The translations under genes and the position numbers were made by a program. From the NCBI GenBank assembly GCA_965226185.1, contig CBDDCT010000006.1, forward strand, positions 1,736,001 to 1,800,000: a stretch of DNA of 64,000 bases. Reading direction: 5' to 3'. The notes beneath the pieces are model-generated. The model was not told the origin of the DNA. It searched no databases and worked only from the letters and a program-made list of their open reading frames with translations. Shown here piece by piece: positions 7,812 to 18,798 of the stretch; within the stretch, counting starts at the first letter, position 1; each line of letters opens with the position of its first letter. The DNA comes from CBDCYS01 sp965226185. Lineage in GTDB: Bacteria; Acidobacteriota; Terriglobia; Bryobacterales; UBA6623.

Positions 7812-8775
7812 GGCCCACTGGAACCTGGCAAGCGTCGGGCCGGAGCCGCCGCCGTGCGCCTTGGCCATAGGCAACTTTGACGGGCTCCACTTGGGGCATC
7901 AGCGGATCATCGAGAAGACCAAAGAACAGGCCCGGCGGATCGGCGGCGAAGCGGTCGTGCTGACGTTCGATCCTCATCCGGCGACGGTGGTTGCTCCCGA
8001 GCGCGCTCCCGATCTTCTCATGCTGCCGGCCGAGCGTCTGCGGCGCTTTGAGGAATGCGAAATCGACGCGGGCGTTGTCCTGCGGTTCACCAAGCAGATA
8101 GCCCGGCTCAGGCCCGAGGAATTCGTCGAACAGATCCTCGTGAGGAAATTGAACGTGCGTTCGGTTGTTGTGGGAGAGGGCTTCCGCTTCGGATGCCGGC
8201 AGAGCGGCGACGCGAAGACATTGATCGATATCGGTTCTCGTTATGGGTTTGAGGTGACGACGGTCCAGCCGGTTCTGGTCGGCGGTGAGCCTGTTAGCAG
8301 TACCCGAGTCCGGACCCTGGTGGGGCAGGGAAGCGTCAGGCAGGCGCGGCGAATGCTGGCAAGGCCGTTTTCATTGCGCGGGGAAATTGTTTCCGGTCAC
8401 GGCATTGGTTCGCGCCAGACGGTACCCACGCTCAACCTGTCACCGGAGACCCAGCTGCGCCCGGCTCAGGGGGTCTATGTCACTCTCACGTGCGATCTCG
8501 AGAGTGGACGGCGCTGGGGGTCGGTGACCAATGTGGGCTCGCGGCCTACTTTCAACGGCACGGATCAGACGGTTGAGACCTATCTTCTCGACGAGCTGCA
8601 GGGCCGCGAGCCTTCGCGGATCGAGCTGGCATTCCTGCGCCGGCTCCGCGACGAGCAGCGCTTTGAGACTCCCGAGAAACTGCGGCGGCAGATCCTGAAG
8701 GATGTTGACCAGGCGAAGCGGTATTTTCGTCTGCTCGCCGCCGCGGAGAGACAGCGGCAACCCGCTCAGGCGTAA
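7804..8775 (+). CDS. ribF: Bifunctional riboflavin kinase / FAD synthetase
   Basis: 323 residues, normal for the family. It converts riboflavin to FMN and FMN to FAD. The N-terminal FAD-synthetase domain carries IGNFDGLHLGHQRII (nucleotidyltransferase HxGH) and TFDPHP; STRVR (near residue 162) closes that domain. The C-terminal flavokinase domain has GHGIGSRQTVPTLNL and NVGSRPTFNG. The ATG lies inside the last codons of the PhnP-like gene. No FMN riboswitch is apparent, as expected for an internal operon gene. Confidence 0.95.
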   Translation: MFKAHWNLASVGPEPPPCALAIGNFDGLHLGHQRIIEKTKEQARRIGGEAVVLTFDPHPATVVAPERAPDLLMLPAERLRRFEECEIDAGVVLRFTKQIARLRPEEFVEQILVRKLNVRSVVVGEGFRFGCRQSGDAKTLIDIGSRYGFEVTTVQPVLVGGEPVSSTRVRTLVGQGSVRQARRMLARPFSLRGEIVSGHGIGSRQTVPTLNLSPETQLRPAQGVYVTLTCDLESGRRWGSVTNVGSRPTFNGTDQTVETYLLDELQGREPSRIELAFLRRLRDEQRFETPEKLRRQILKDVDQAKRYFRLLAAAERQRQPAQA

Positions 8776-9130
8776 GCCCGGGGCTCCGGCGCCGTCCGCG
8801 AATCCCCAATGTGCGTTTTCCGCCCGGTCCAGATCTGTCCATTAACCGGTAATCGCAAATCCGAGTTGTTGTCAATCTCCGGTAGCGCGGGGCTCGGAGA
8901 GACCCGCGGCTTTTCACTTTGGATTTTTGAGCCGCGAAGCGGCGCAGGATCGTAGCCCATGGGTGGAGCGAAGCGGAACCCTGGGCGCGAAAATCCTCGA
9001 GCGAAAAGCCCTGAAGGGGCGGAGGAAAACACGCCTCGCGACTTCGATGATAGGACCGGCTTTCACGCAAAAATACAATACGCTTGGGCAAGCAACCAGG
9101 CGCCGAAATCCTTAAGTGACGTGTATTGCG
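8776..9130. repeat. Gene-free region, interspersed repeats
   Basis: 8820-8910 is related (inverted) to 1385-1455; a GCGCGGGGCTCGGAGAGACC block here recurs near 9898. 8928-9115 is the second copy of the 6743-6945 repeat, ending CAGGCGCCGAAATCC like that copy. Confidence 0.75.
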
Positions 9131-10018
9131 AATAAGCCACGTTCACGTGGCTTGCTGTTGCCACTAGGCCGGTCCTTTTAGGGCCGGTGACCAGCTCCCC
9201 CCGAACCCTTTCCTCAGCCCGTTTCAACGGGCTTGCGCCCCGGCCCGCTTGCCAGCCATCCTCCACGGACTCCTGAAAGAAGCACGTGCCAGCCCGCCTC
9301 CCAGTGCTCGAATCCCCCAAAACCCCGTCCGCCGGTCACCGATAATCAAAAAAGACGTACGGCCCTATGTCTTCAAACACTTACACCCGGCCCCCACGGC
9401 CGGACGAGCCGAAAAACCGAACTCCATTTGGTAAGCTGGGAGTGAAAGACAGTGCGGCCGTTTCCAGGCCTGGACAGTATCGAGTTGAAAGCCGCAAGGG
9501 AGCCAAGGGGGTCCCGTAATAATGAAACTAGCGCCCAAAGACGTGACGCAAAAGCCCGTCTTCCCCGGCGGCGACAGCGCCAAAGTCTGCCAGAAAACTC
9601 ACAATTCTGACAGGTTTCTGCCAACCCTCAACTCGTCCGCCCTCAAAAAAGTCATTGAAAACAAAGACACGATAGGTTAACGCTGCTCACCGGTCCCCCG
9701 AAACCACCCAAATCACCGATATATCTGCCAAAACGTGCCATTCCCTGCCATGTTATAAAGAAACTTTATACCCTAATCGCACAAGCACTTACATTTCAGC
9801 GACTTAGCAAAACTCGGATCGATCCCACTGGACGCCCGAATGGCATACAGCACTGCCAACGGCAAAGCTGCGGTCGTCAGACCAAACGACCTCCCGAGCG
9901 CCGGGCTCGGAGAGACCCGCGGCCGTTCGTTTCGCGGGCAGCCCCGAATGCCCTGCGGACGGATTACGGTCGGGCTTGACACGCACGCGGACGTCTCGGA
10001 CGCGCTACAATCCATGGC
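9131..10018 (+). repeat. Non-coding upstream module, copy A
   Basis: No gene is supported. About 530 bp (9331-9860) is clearly homologous to the reverse complement of 43235-43930, and its core (9653-9800) also to 20674-20830. Landmarks in order are CCGGTCACCGATAATCAAAA, CATTGAAAACAAAGACAC (9653), the palindrome TATAAAG-AAA-CTTTATA (9754-9770), and GGCATACAGCACTGCC (about 9842). The palindrome lies 249 bp before the downstream start codon. A 44-codon ORF within it (from 9522) keeps frame with copy C over about 40 residues, so a tiny gene cannot be excluded. Confidence 0.7.
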
Positions 10019-11245
10019 ATGAAACGCAGATCCGTATTGAAATCGTCACTGCTTGGACTGGGAGCTGCTTTGGGTTCGCGGAGGGCCCGGGCCGCCCTGC
10101 CCAAGATGAAGATTACGCGGGTGCGGTACTACCGTTCGCCAAATCAGCGTCCGATCTTCAATCAAAGCTTCAACGTTATTGTGGTCGAAACCGACCAAGG
10201 GATCACGGGCATCGGCGAAGGCGGCTCCAAAGACACCGTCGAGCAGCTAGCGGCGATGATCATCGGTGAAAACCCCTCGCGCATCGAGCATCTTTGGCAA
10301 GTGATGTACCGCGGCTATTTCTATCCGCCAGGACGCGAGAAACTCCACGCCCTTGGCGGCCTCGACATGGCGTTATGGGACATCAAGGCGAAGGCTCTTG
10401 GCGTGCCGCTCTACGAATTGCTGGGCGGCCTGACGCGCGATCACATCGAGTGCTACTCGACCGGTTTTCCCAGGGCGGGGAGCGTCATGGAAACAGCACA
10501 AGCCTGCATGGAGTTCGGTTTCCGGGCTTTCCGGACAGGCCTTTTAGGACCGGGCCGAGGCAGCGATGCGGCTTCTTTCATCTCGCAGCGAATGGTCGAC
10601 GAAACCCATCGGCACTGCGAGCAGATACGCCAGGGTGTTGGCAAGACCGGTGACTGGGCGATTGACTACCACACGCGGCTCGACCTCTCCGATGCGGTGC
10701 GGCTGAGTACGCTGATCGAGCCGCTGGCGCCTTATTTCGTCGAGGACCTGGTTCGCTCCGAGAACCCCGGCGTTTACCGCGAAGTAAGGCAGAAGGTGAA
10801 CGTGCCGATCGCGGTCGGCGAGCACTACGGCGACCGCTGGGACGTCAACGAGCTGATCGAGAACCGCTGGATCGACTACTCGCGCGTGACGATTCCGAAC
10901 GTCGGCGGCGTCACCGAGTTCATCAAGCTGGCGGCGCTATGCGAAACGCACTACGTCGGGCTGATCCCGCACTTTACCGGACCCATCGCAACAGCGGCGC
11001 TGGTCCATTGCTGCGGGGCGTCGTCCGGGCCCGTGCTGATGGAGATGACGGGCAAAGGGGACACCGCGCAACCGCACCTGCCGCGGTATTTTGATTTCCG
11101 CAAGGGCAAACTTTGGCCCAATGAGCGGCTGGGGTTGGGTGTTGAGTTTGACGCCAGCCGGGCGGAGTTGCTGGCGGAGATTACCGAGCATTCGCGCCCG
11201 ACGCCGCTTTACGATCGGCCGGACGGGTCGGTGACGAATTGGTAG
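10019..11245 (+). CDS. Exported enolase-superfamily (GalD-like) sugar-acid dehydratase
   Basis: 408 residues with a Tat/Sec-like leader (MKRRSVLKSSLLGLGAALGS). The rest is a mandelate racemase/muconate lactonizing enzyme fold: N-terminal capping domain, then barrel. Metal ligands are visible as Asp in IDYHTRLD, Glu in FVEDL and Glu in AVGEHYGD; His in DYH and in LIPHFTGPI are placed like the acid/base residues of D-galactonate dehydratase. So dehydration of an aldonate-type sugar acid is likely; the exact substrate cannot be told. Export is unusual for the family but common among acidobacterial paralogues. Preceded by upstream module copy A; no operon partner. Confidence 0.8.
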   Translation: MKRRSVLKSSLLGLGAALGSRRARAALPKMKITRVRYYRSPNQRPIFNQSFNVIVVETDQGITGIGEGGSKDTVEQLAAMIIGENPSRIEHLWQVMYRGYFYPPGREKLHALGGLDMALWDIKAKALGVPLYELLGGLTRDHIECYSTGFPRAGSVMETAQACMEFGFRAFRTGLLGPGRGSDAASFISQRMVDETHRHCEQIRQGVGKTGDWAIDYHTRLDLSDAVRLSTLIEPLAPYFVEDLVRSENPGVYREVRQKVNVPIAVGEHYGDRWDVNELIENRWIDYSRVTIPNVGGVTEFIKLAALCETHYVGLIPHFTGPIATAALVHCCGASSGPVLMEMTGKGDTAQPHLPRYFDFRKGKLWPNERLGLGVEFDASRAELLAEITEHSRPTPLYDRPDGSVTNW

Positions 11246-11257
11246 GGGTGAAACAGT

Positions 11258-11335
11258 CTTAGCCCGCTTTTCTCGCCACGTGGCGCGGCGAAGTTCGTGA
11301 GAGGCCCGTCAGCACGAGGCGCACGCCGCCTGGCG
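11258..11335. repeat. Half-unit of REP/MITE-like repeat
   Basis: TTAGCCCGCTTTTCTCGCCA followed by GAGAGGCCCGTCAG... matches the arm of the inverted element at 31444-31628. Confidence 0.7.
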
Positions 11336-11345
11336 AGCGTTGCGG

Positions 11346-12434
11346 CTACTCCGCTTCCAGCTCTTCCTCTTCGGGCAATTGCAAATGCTCATCGAGCAGG
11401 GCGAAGATCTCGCCCCACGCGGAGTCGCGCACCTCATGCCAGCCCGCGGGGTGCGTGCCGTCGTCGATTGCGGTAAGAAAGCCTGGGGACATGGCCGGGT
11501 ACTCCAACAGCCGATACCCGATGCCGTAGTGCTGAAGATTGGTGGCGAAGTAGAGCTGGTCTTGGTGGCTCGGGTCCTCTCCGGTGATGATCATCAGCAG
11601 CGGCGTTGTGATGCGATCCACGTTGCGGAACGCGTCCCTGGCGTAGAGCTCGCGCAGCAGTTCGTTCCGCGAAAGTTCGCGTCCGAATAGCTCTTGGGAG
11701 CGGCGCTGGAGAACCGGGTAACCGGCGTAGCCAAATTCCGCCAAGCCTCCGAAGGGTGTCGGCGAAACCACGACGGCCACCTGAAAAACATTCGACCGTT
11801 CGATGGCTAGAAGCGCCGTCGTCGCGCCGTCACCGAAACCCACAATGCCCATGCGACGGGTGTCAACGTATTCGATCTGTCGGGCAATCTGGGTCAATTG
11901 CAACAGGTCGAGAACCTCGCCTTTCGCCAGTTCGACCAGCCCCTGAGATTTCCCTTCCAGCCCGGCGCGTCCTCGAAATGTAGGAGAAACAACGATGTAA
12001 CCTTGATGGGCCAGCTCAATAGCAATTTCACGGTAGGCGGGGCTCACCCCATAAGGCGACCCGTGGCTGAGCACGATGAGGGGGTAGGTGATTTCTTCCT
12101 CCTCTTCTTCCTCGCCCGTTTCCGGATTGATGACTATCGTGGGGGGCTCATCGGGATCGGGCAGCTCGATGTGCGGCTGCACGAGGACGCCCGTCATATT
12201 GAGCTCGCCGCTTTCGTAGGCGATGTGGAAGCCTTCCACACCCGCTTCGCCGCGGTAGAAACGCTCCAGGATACGCAGCTCGTAGTTGGAGACGCCCAGC
12301 TTTTCCCAATCGCGTTCGGCTGGAAACGGCGGCTCTTCCGGACCCAGGGTCAGCAGGCCGGCGGGGGTTTGCGCGGCAGAGGGCTGAGGGAGGCCAAAGG
12401 CGGAGAATAGCGCTAGAATCAAGACCCAAAGCAT
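11346..12434 (-). CDS. Exported alpha/beta-hydrolase-fold protein lacking the nucleophile
   Basis: About 362 residues from ATG 12432-12434 (MLWVLILALFSAFGLPQPSA, signal peptide); an ATG 30 bp upstream is possible. PLIVLSHGSPYGVSPAYREI is the usual beta3/oxyanion region and GYIVVSPTFRG follows, as in dienelactone-hydrolase/S9-like proteins. The nucleophile elbow reads GIVGFGDGATTALL: the G-x-Ser-x-G serine is Gly (codon GGT). A candidate acid is in ITGEDPSHQ and a His in DGTHPAGWH. An acidic insert (GEEEEEEE) lies near residue 115. Either a non-catalytic binding protein or a mutated enzyme. Confidence 0.72.
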   Translation of the reverse strand: MLWVLILALFSAFGLPQPSAAQTPAGLLTLGPEEPPFPAERDWEKLGVSNYELRILERFYRGEAGVEGFHIAYESGELNMTGVLVQPHIELPDPDEPPTIVINPETGEEEEEEEITYPLIVLSHGSPYGVSPAYREIAIELAHQGYIVVSPTFRGRAGLEGKSQGLVELAKGEVLDLLQLTQIARQIEYVDTRRMGIVGFGDGATTALLAIERSNVFQVAVVVSPTPFGGLAEFGYAGYPVLQRRSQELFGRELSRNELLRELYARDAFRNVDRITTPLLMIITGEDPSHQDQLYFATNLQHYGIGYRLLEYPAMSPGFLTAIDDGTHPAGWHEVRDSAWGEIFALLDEHLQLPEEEELEAE

Positions 12435-12605
12435 GGAGTGACCATGGAATGAAACATGGAGCAAAACAGGGGCGGACGCCTGCCCCTATTGAACCACAAA
12501 GACGGTGAATGTATACCGGGGAAAAGGCGTGTCCCGCAATGGCGCAAAGAGCGCCAAGTGACGCTACACACACTATATAATCGTTCCTAGAAGGACCGCC
12601 GCGTC

Positions 12606-15827
<3,222 letters not shown>

Positions 15828-16115
15828 GAGCTTCCGGAGAACTTGCTGCTGTTCTGATGGTGCTCCACGGCAGCTCAGCCAAATCTTGCGTCACGCTCAG
15901 CGCCCCTGAGCAGACCCAGTCGATGTGCCAAAGTCACGACGACCTTGCCCTGGGAGTCTCCACGGCGACAACCAGCGTAAGCACCACTGATACTTGGTGT
16001 CTCGATATGTGCGACAATATCCTGTAATGTAACCGTCCTAGACAAGTTCAACCGCCTCATTTCAGATTAAGGAGTTTGCCTCAGTCCGGGGAGTAGTCCG
16101 CCTGAGGCTCTACGC
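15828..16115. other. Intergenic region
   Basis: No gene seen; a 61-codon ORF on the minus strand has no recognisable features. The 3' end holds a hairpin next to the following start codon. Confidence 0.5.
16078..16108 (+). promoter_or_regulatory. Hairpin covering the ribosome binding site of the next gene
   Basis: GCCTCAG (16078-16084) pairs perfectly with CTGAGGC (16102-16108). The only Shine-Dalgarno-like GAGG for ATG 16116 is in the 3' arm, so folding would hide it. Could control translation; not tested. Confidence 0.4.
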
Positions 16116-17438
16116 ATGAAGTGTCTCATCATCGCTGCTGGAAAGGGCAGCCGCCTGCGGCTCACGGGTGACAGCAAACCCCTCATCCCCATTTTGGGGG
16201 TTCCCCTGATCGAACGCGTGATTCGCTCCGCGCGGGAGGCCGGAGCGGATGACTTTTATGTGGTCACCGGATACCACGGGGAGTATGTTCGCACCTTCCT
16301 GAAGGGTCTGACCGGCCGCACGGGGATTCGTATCACCGCCATCGTTAACGGGGATTGGGAAAAAGCAAACGGCTTGTCCGTACTCAAGGCGCGGCCATAC
16401 CTGCGTGATCCTTTTCTGCTCCTGATGGCGGATCATCTGTTTGAACCGTCGATTGCCCGTGAGGTGATGGAGCTTCCTTTCGCCGATGGTGAAATCACCC
16501 TTGGAGTGGACAGGAATATGGTCAATGGCCTCATCGACATGGAAGACGTTACCCGAGTCAAGACCGAAGGCGGGAAGATCAACAACATCGGCAAGGGTTT
16601 AACGGACTTCAACGGCTTTGACACCGGAATTTTCCGATGCCCTCCCTCGATTTTCGGCGCCCTGGAGCGTTGCGCGGCGGAGTCCGGCGACACCAGCCTG
16701 TCTGGAGCGGTGCGGGTTCTCGCCGGCGAGGGCCGGGCCAAGGCAGCCGATATTAACGGCCATTTTGGGATCGATTTAGATGATCCCACGACCGTCAAAC
16801 AGGCGGAGAGCGCGCTTCTAGCCGATTTAGGGGACAAGCCCAACGACGGCCCTGTGTCGCGTTATTTGAACCGGCCCCTATCCTTGAGGTTTACCCGCCG
16901 CCTTGTCAAGTACGCCATCACCCCTAATCAAATATCCCTGTTTTCGTTCGTTTGTTCCGTGATGGCGGCCGGTCTGTTTGCACTGGGCGGCTACTTGGCC
17001 CTTGTGCTGGGCGGTTTTCTGGCACAGTTCGCCTCGATCGTCGACGGCTGCGATGGCGAAGTGGCGCGGCTCAAGTTCCAAACCAGCCGCTACGGAGGGT
17101 GGCTCGACGCGGTATTGGACCGTTACGCCGACGCCTTGCTGCTTTTCGGCCTCACCTGGCACGCCTACGCCGACAAGACGGATAGCCTCATCCTGTTGAC
17201 CGGATTTCTGGCGATTATCGGGTCCTTTATGGTAAGCTATACGGCGGACAAATACGACCGCCTCATGCTCGACCACATCCAGCACGGCAAGAGATTCCGT
17301 CTGGGCCGCGATGTCCGCATATTTCTCATATTCCTCGGCGCCTTGTTCAATCAAGCTCCTTTGACGCTCTTGATCATTGCCGCCGTGATGAACGTGGAAA
17401 CGATACGCCGCCTCATCATCTGCCGGGACCGTGGATAG
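16116..17438 (+). CDS. Fused sugar-phosphate nucleotidyltransferase / CDP-alcohol phosphatidyltransferase (IPCT/DIPPS-like)
   Basis: 440 residues. Residues 1-~225 are a nucleotidyltransferase: MKCLIIAAGKGSRLRLTGDS is the Gly-rich nucleotide loop, followed by KPLIPI and LMADH (metal-binding Asp). From ~245 on there are several membrane helices and the CDP-alcohol phosphatidyltransferase signature D-G-C-D-G-E-V-A-R...G...D...D (DGCDGEVARLKF, GGWLDAVLDRYAD). The fusion matches the bifunctional inositol-1-phosphate cytidylyltransferase/di-myo-inositol-phosphate phosphate synthase of thermophiles; mesophile relatives probably make an inositol or other polyol phosphodiester lipid or solute. Overlaps the DUF4202 gene by 8 bp. 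No inositol-1-phosphate synthase gene is near. Confidence 0.82.
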   Translation: MKCLIIAAGKGSRLRLTGDSKPLIPILGVPLIERVIRSAREAGADDFYVVTGYHGEYVRTFLKGLTGRTGIRITAIVNGDWEKANGLSVLKARPYLRDPFLLLMADHLFEPSIAREVMELPFADGEITLGVDRNMVNGLIDMEDVTRVKTEGGKINNIGKGLTDFNGFDTGIFRCPPSIFGALERCAAESGDTSLSGAVRVLAGEGRAKAADINGHFGIDLDDPTTVKQAESALLADLGDKPNDGPVSRYLNRPLSLRFTRRLVKYAITPNQISLFSFVCSVMAAGLFALGGYLALVLGGFLAQFASIVDGCDGEVARLKFQTSRYGGWLDAVLDRYADALLLFGLTWHAYADKTDSLILLTGFLAIIGSFMVSYTADKYDRLMLDHIQHGKRFRLGRDVRIFLIFLGALFNQAPLTLLIIAAVMNVETIRRLIICRDRG

Positions 17439-17997
17439 CATAGAAGGCGCGAAACAAAGAATCAGAGCGACGATCGCGGCTTCCAAGGTCCCGGAAGACC
17501 CTCTGCATGCTGAAAATACGCTTGAGTGGGTGTTAAGGCTCGATGCCAAAGCCGGACAGGCATTGCAGATCGCCGCTCTCGCTCACGATATCGACCGGGC
17601 CGTTGAGAGACGGAAAGTGCTTCGCCGCGACTATGACGACTATGACGCATTCAAGGCCGCCCATGCGCGTAACGGGGCGAACATCCTGCGAGCGATTCTC
17701 GACGAGTGCGGTGTGGCCAAGCCCACCGCGGACGAGGCTTGCCGGCTGGTAGTACGTCATGAGGTTGGAGGCGATTACCGCGCGGATCTGCTGAAGGATG
17801 CGGATAGCATTTCGTACTTCGAGGTCAATATGCCGTTCTACCACGAACGCTGGGAAGAGACGAAGCGCCGTTCTATTTGGGGCTATCGGCGTCTCTCAGT
17901 GCGGGGAAGAGAGATCGCGAAGAGCATGACATACGACGACGAGGCATTAACTCGCCTGTTAAAGGAAGTGATTCGAGAAGCTGGCCGCAAAGGGTAA
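17431..17997 (+). CDS. DUF4202 domain protein (HD-like)
   Basis: 188 residues from GTG 17431, which overlaps the preceding stop. LHAENTLEW, ALAHDIDRAVE (His-Asp pair) and VVRHEVGGDYRADLLKDADS give the spacing of an HD-type metal phosphohydrolase, and the sequence fits DUF4202 from end to end. Substrate unknown. Translational coupling to the nucleotidyltransferase fusion suggests work in the same pathway, perhaps on a nucleotide or phosphate product. Cytoplasmic. Confidence 0.8.
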   Translation: MDSIEGAKQRIRATIAASKVPEDPLHAENTLEWVLRLDAKAGQALQIAALAHDIDRAVERRKVLRRDYDDYDAFKAAHARNGANILRAILDECGVAKPTADEACRLVVRHEVGGDYRADLLKDADSISYFEVNMPFYHERWEETKRRSIWGYRRLSVRGREIAKSMTYDDEALTRLLKEVIREAGRKG

Positions 17998-18095
17998 CCA
18001 TCTCCGCGCGGATCGACTTCAAGCATGTGAATCGACAGACAGGCGAAGTCAAGCGGGACCGTGATGACTCGCGGAATATCGTTACACAGGGAGAC

Positions 18096-18115
18096 GGGCG
18101 CAGCACGCTGCGCCC
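18096..18115. repeat. Hairpin repeat
   Basis: GGGCGCAG-CACG-CTGCGCCC, the same stem as 6672-6691, 11 bp before the methyltransferase start. No U-tract. Confidence 0.6.
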
Positions 18116-18126
18116 CTGCGTTCTAA

Positions 18127-18798
18127 ATGTCTAATAAATCTCACGACACCCGTGACGCCTATGATACGCACGGAATCGAATTCATGCAATTGCGGGGTCC
18201 TGCACTCCGACCCATAGAGGAGCAACTCGCCAGTCAGGTTCTTCGGATGGCGCGCGAACATCAACCCGCCACTGACGAGCCAATCCGTGTCGTTGACGTC
18301 GGAGTAGGATATGGAAAATTTCTTGGGTGGTGGTGGAAACAAACGAATGTTCTCGCAGTCGGTGGAGATAATTCAAGACAAATGTTGCGGCTTGCGGCTC
18401 AACGGAACGGCGTGAGCCATAATCACTTACAACAATTTGATGCGGCATCTCTGCCGTTTGCTGACAATTCGGTAGATGTGGTTTTTGCCCATGCTATTTA
18501 CCATCACCTGGATAAACCTGCAAAGGCTTTCCGGGATGCATATCGTGTGTCGAAGCCAGGCGGGCTCTTTTATGTATTTGTGCGTCAAGGAGACTTCCGC
18601 GGTGGACGGAATGAGGGTGCGGGGTCGATTTATTACCGATACTATGAGATCTCTGAGCTCAAACGCCTCCTGCGGGATGCCGGCTTTCAGGTGATTAGCA
18701 TGGAGCTTGTCAAAGACCCATATCCTGAACGTGGAATAACTTTTATAGCCGCATTTGCAACAAAACCCAGAGAAGATGAGAGTGCACGTCATGAATGA
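18127..18798 (+). CDS. Class I SAM-dependent methyltransferase
   Basis: 223 residues. IRVVDVGVGYGKFLGW is motif I for SAM binding, VGGDNSRQMLRLA motif II, FDAASLPFADNSVDVVFAHA motif post-II/III, and KPGGLFYVFV motif IV/V: a Methyltransf_11-type fold. Substrate cannot be read. The gene has visibly lower GC and more A/T third positions than its neighbours, which suggests transfer. It lies between the DUF4202 gene and the DUF1501 gene, overlapping the start of the latter by 8 bp. Confidence 0.82.
   Translation: MSNKSHDTRDAYDTHGIEFMQLRGPALRPIEEQLASQVLRMAREHQPATDEPIRVVDVGVGYGKFLGWWWKQTNVLAVGGDNSRQMLRLAAQRNGVSHNHLQQFDAASLPFADNSVDVVFAHAIYHHLDKPAKAFRDAYRVSKPGGLFYVFVRQGDFRGGRNEGAGSIYYRYYEISELKRLLRDAGFQVISMELVKDPYPERGITFIAAFATKPREDESARHE

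Noticed and set aside
9842..9857. Sigma-54 promoter (TGGCAT...TGC)
   Set aside because: The GG-GC spacing is 11 rather than the required 10 bp and -12 is weak.
15875..16060. 61-codon minus-strand ORF as a gene
   Set aside because: No motif, no ribosome site, no conserved context.
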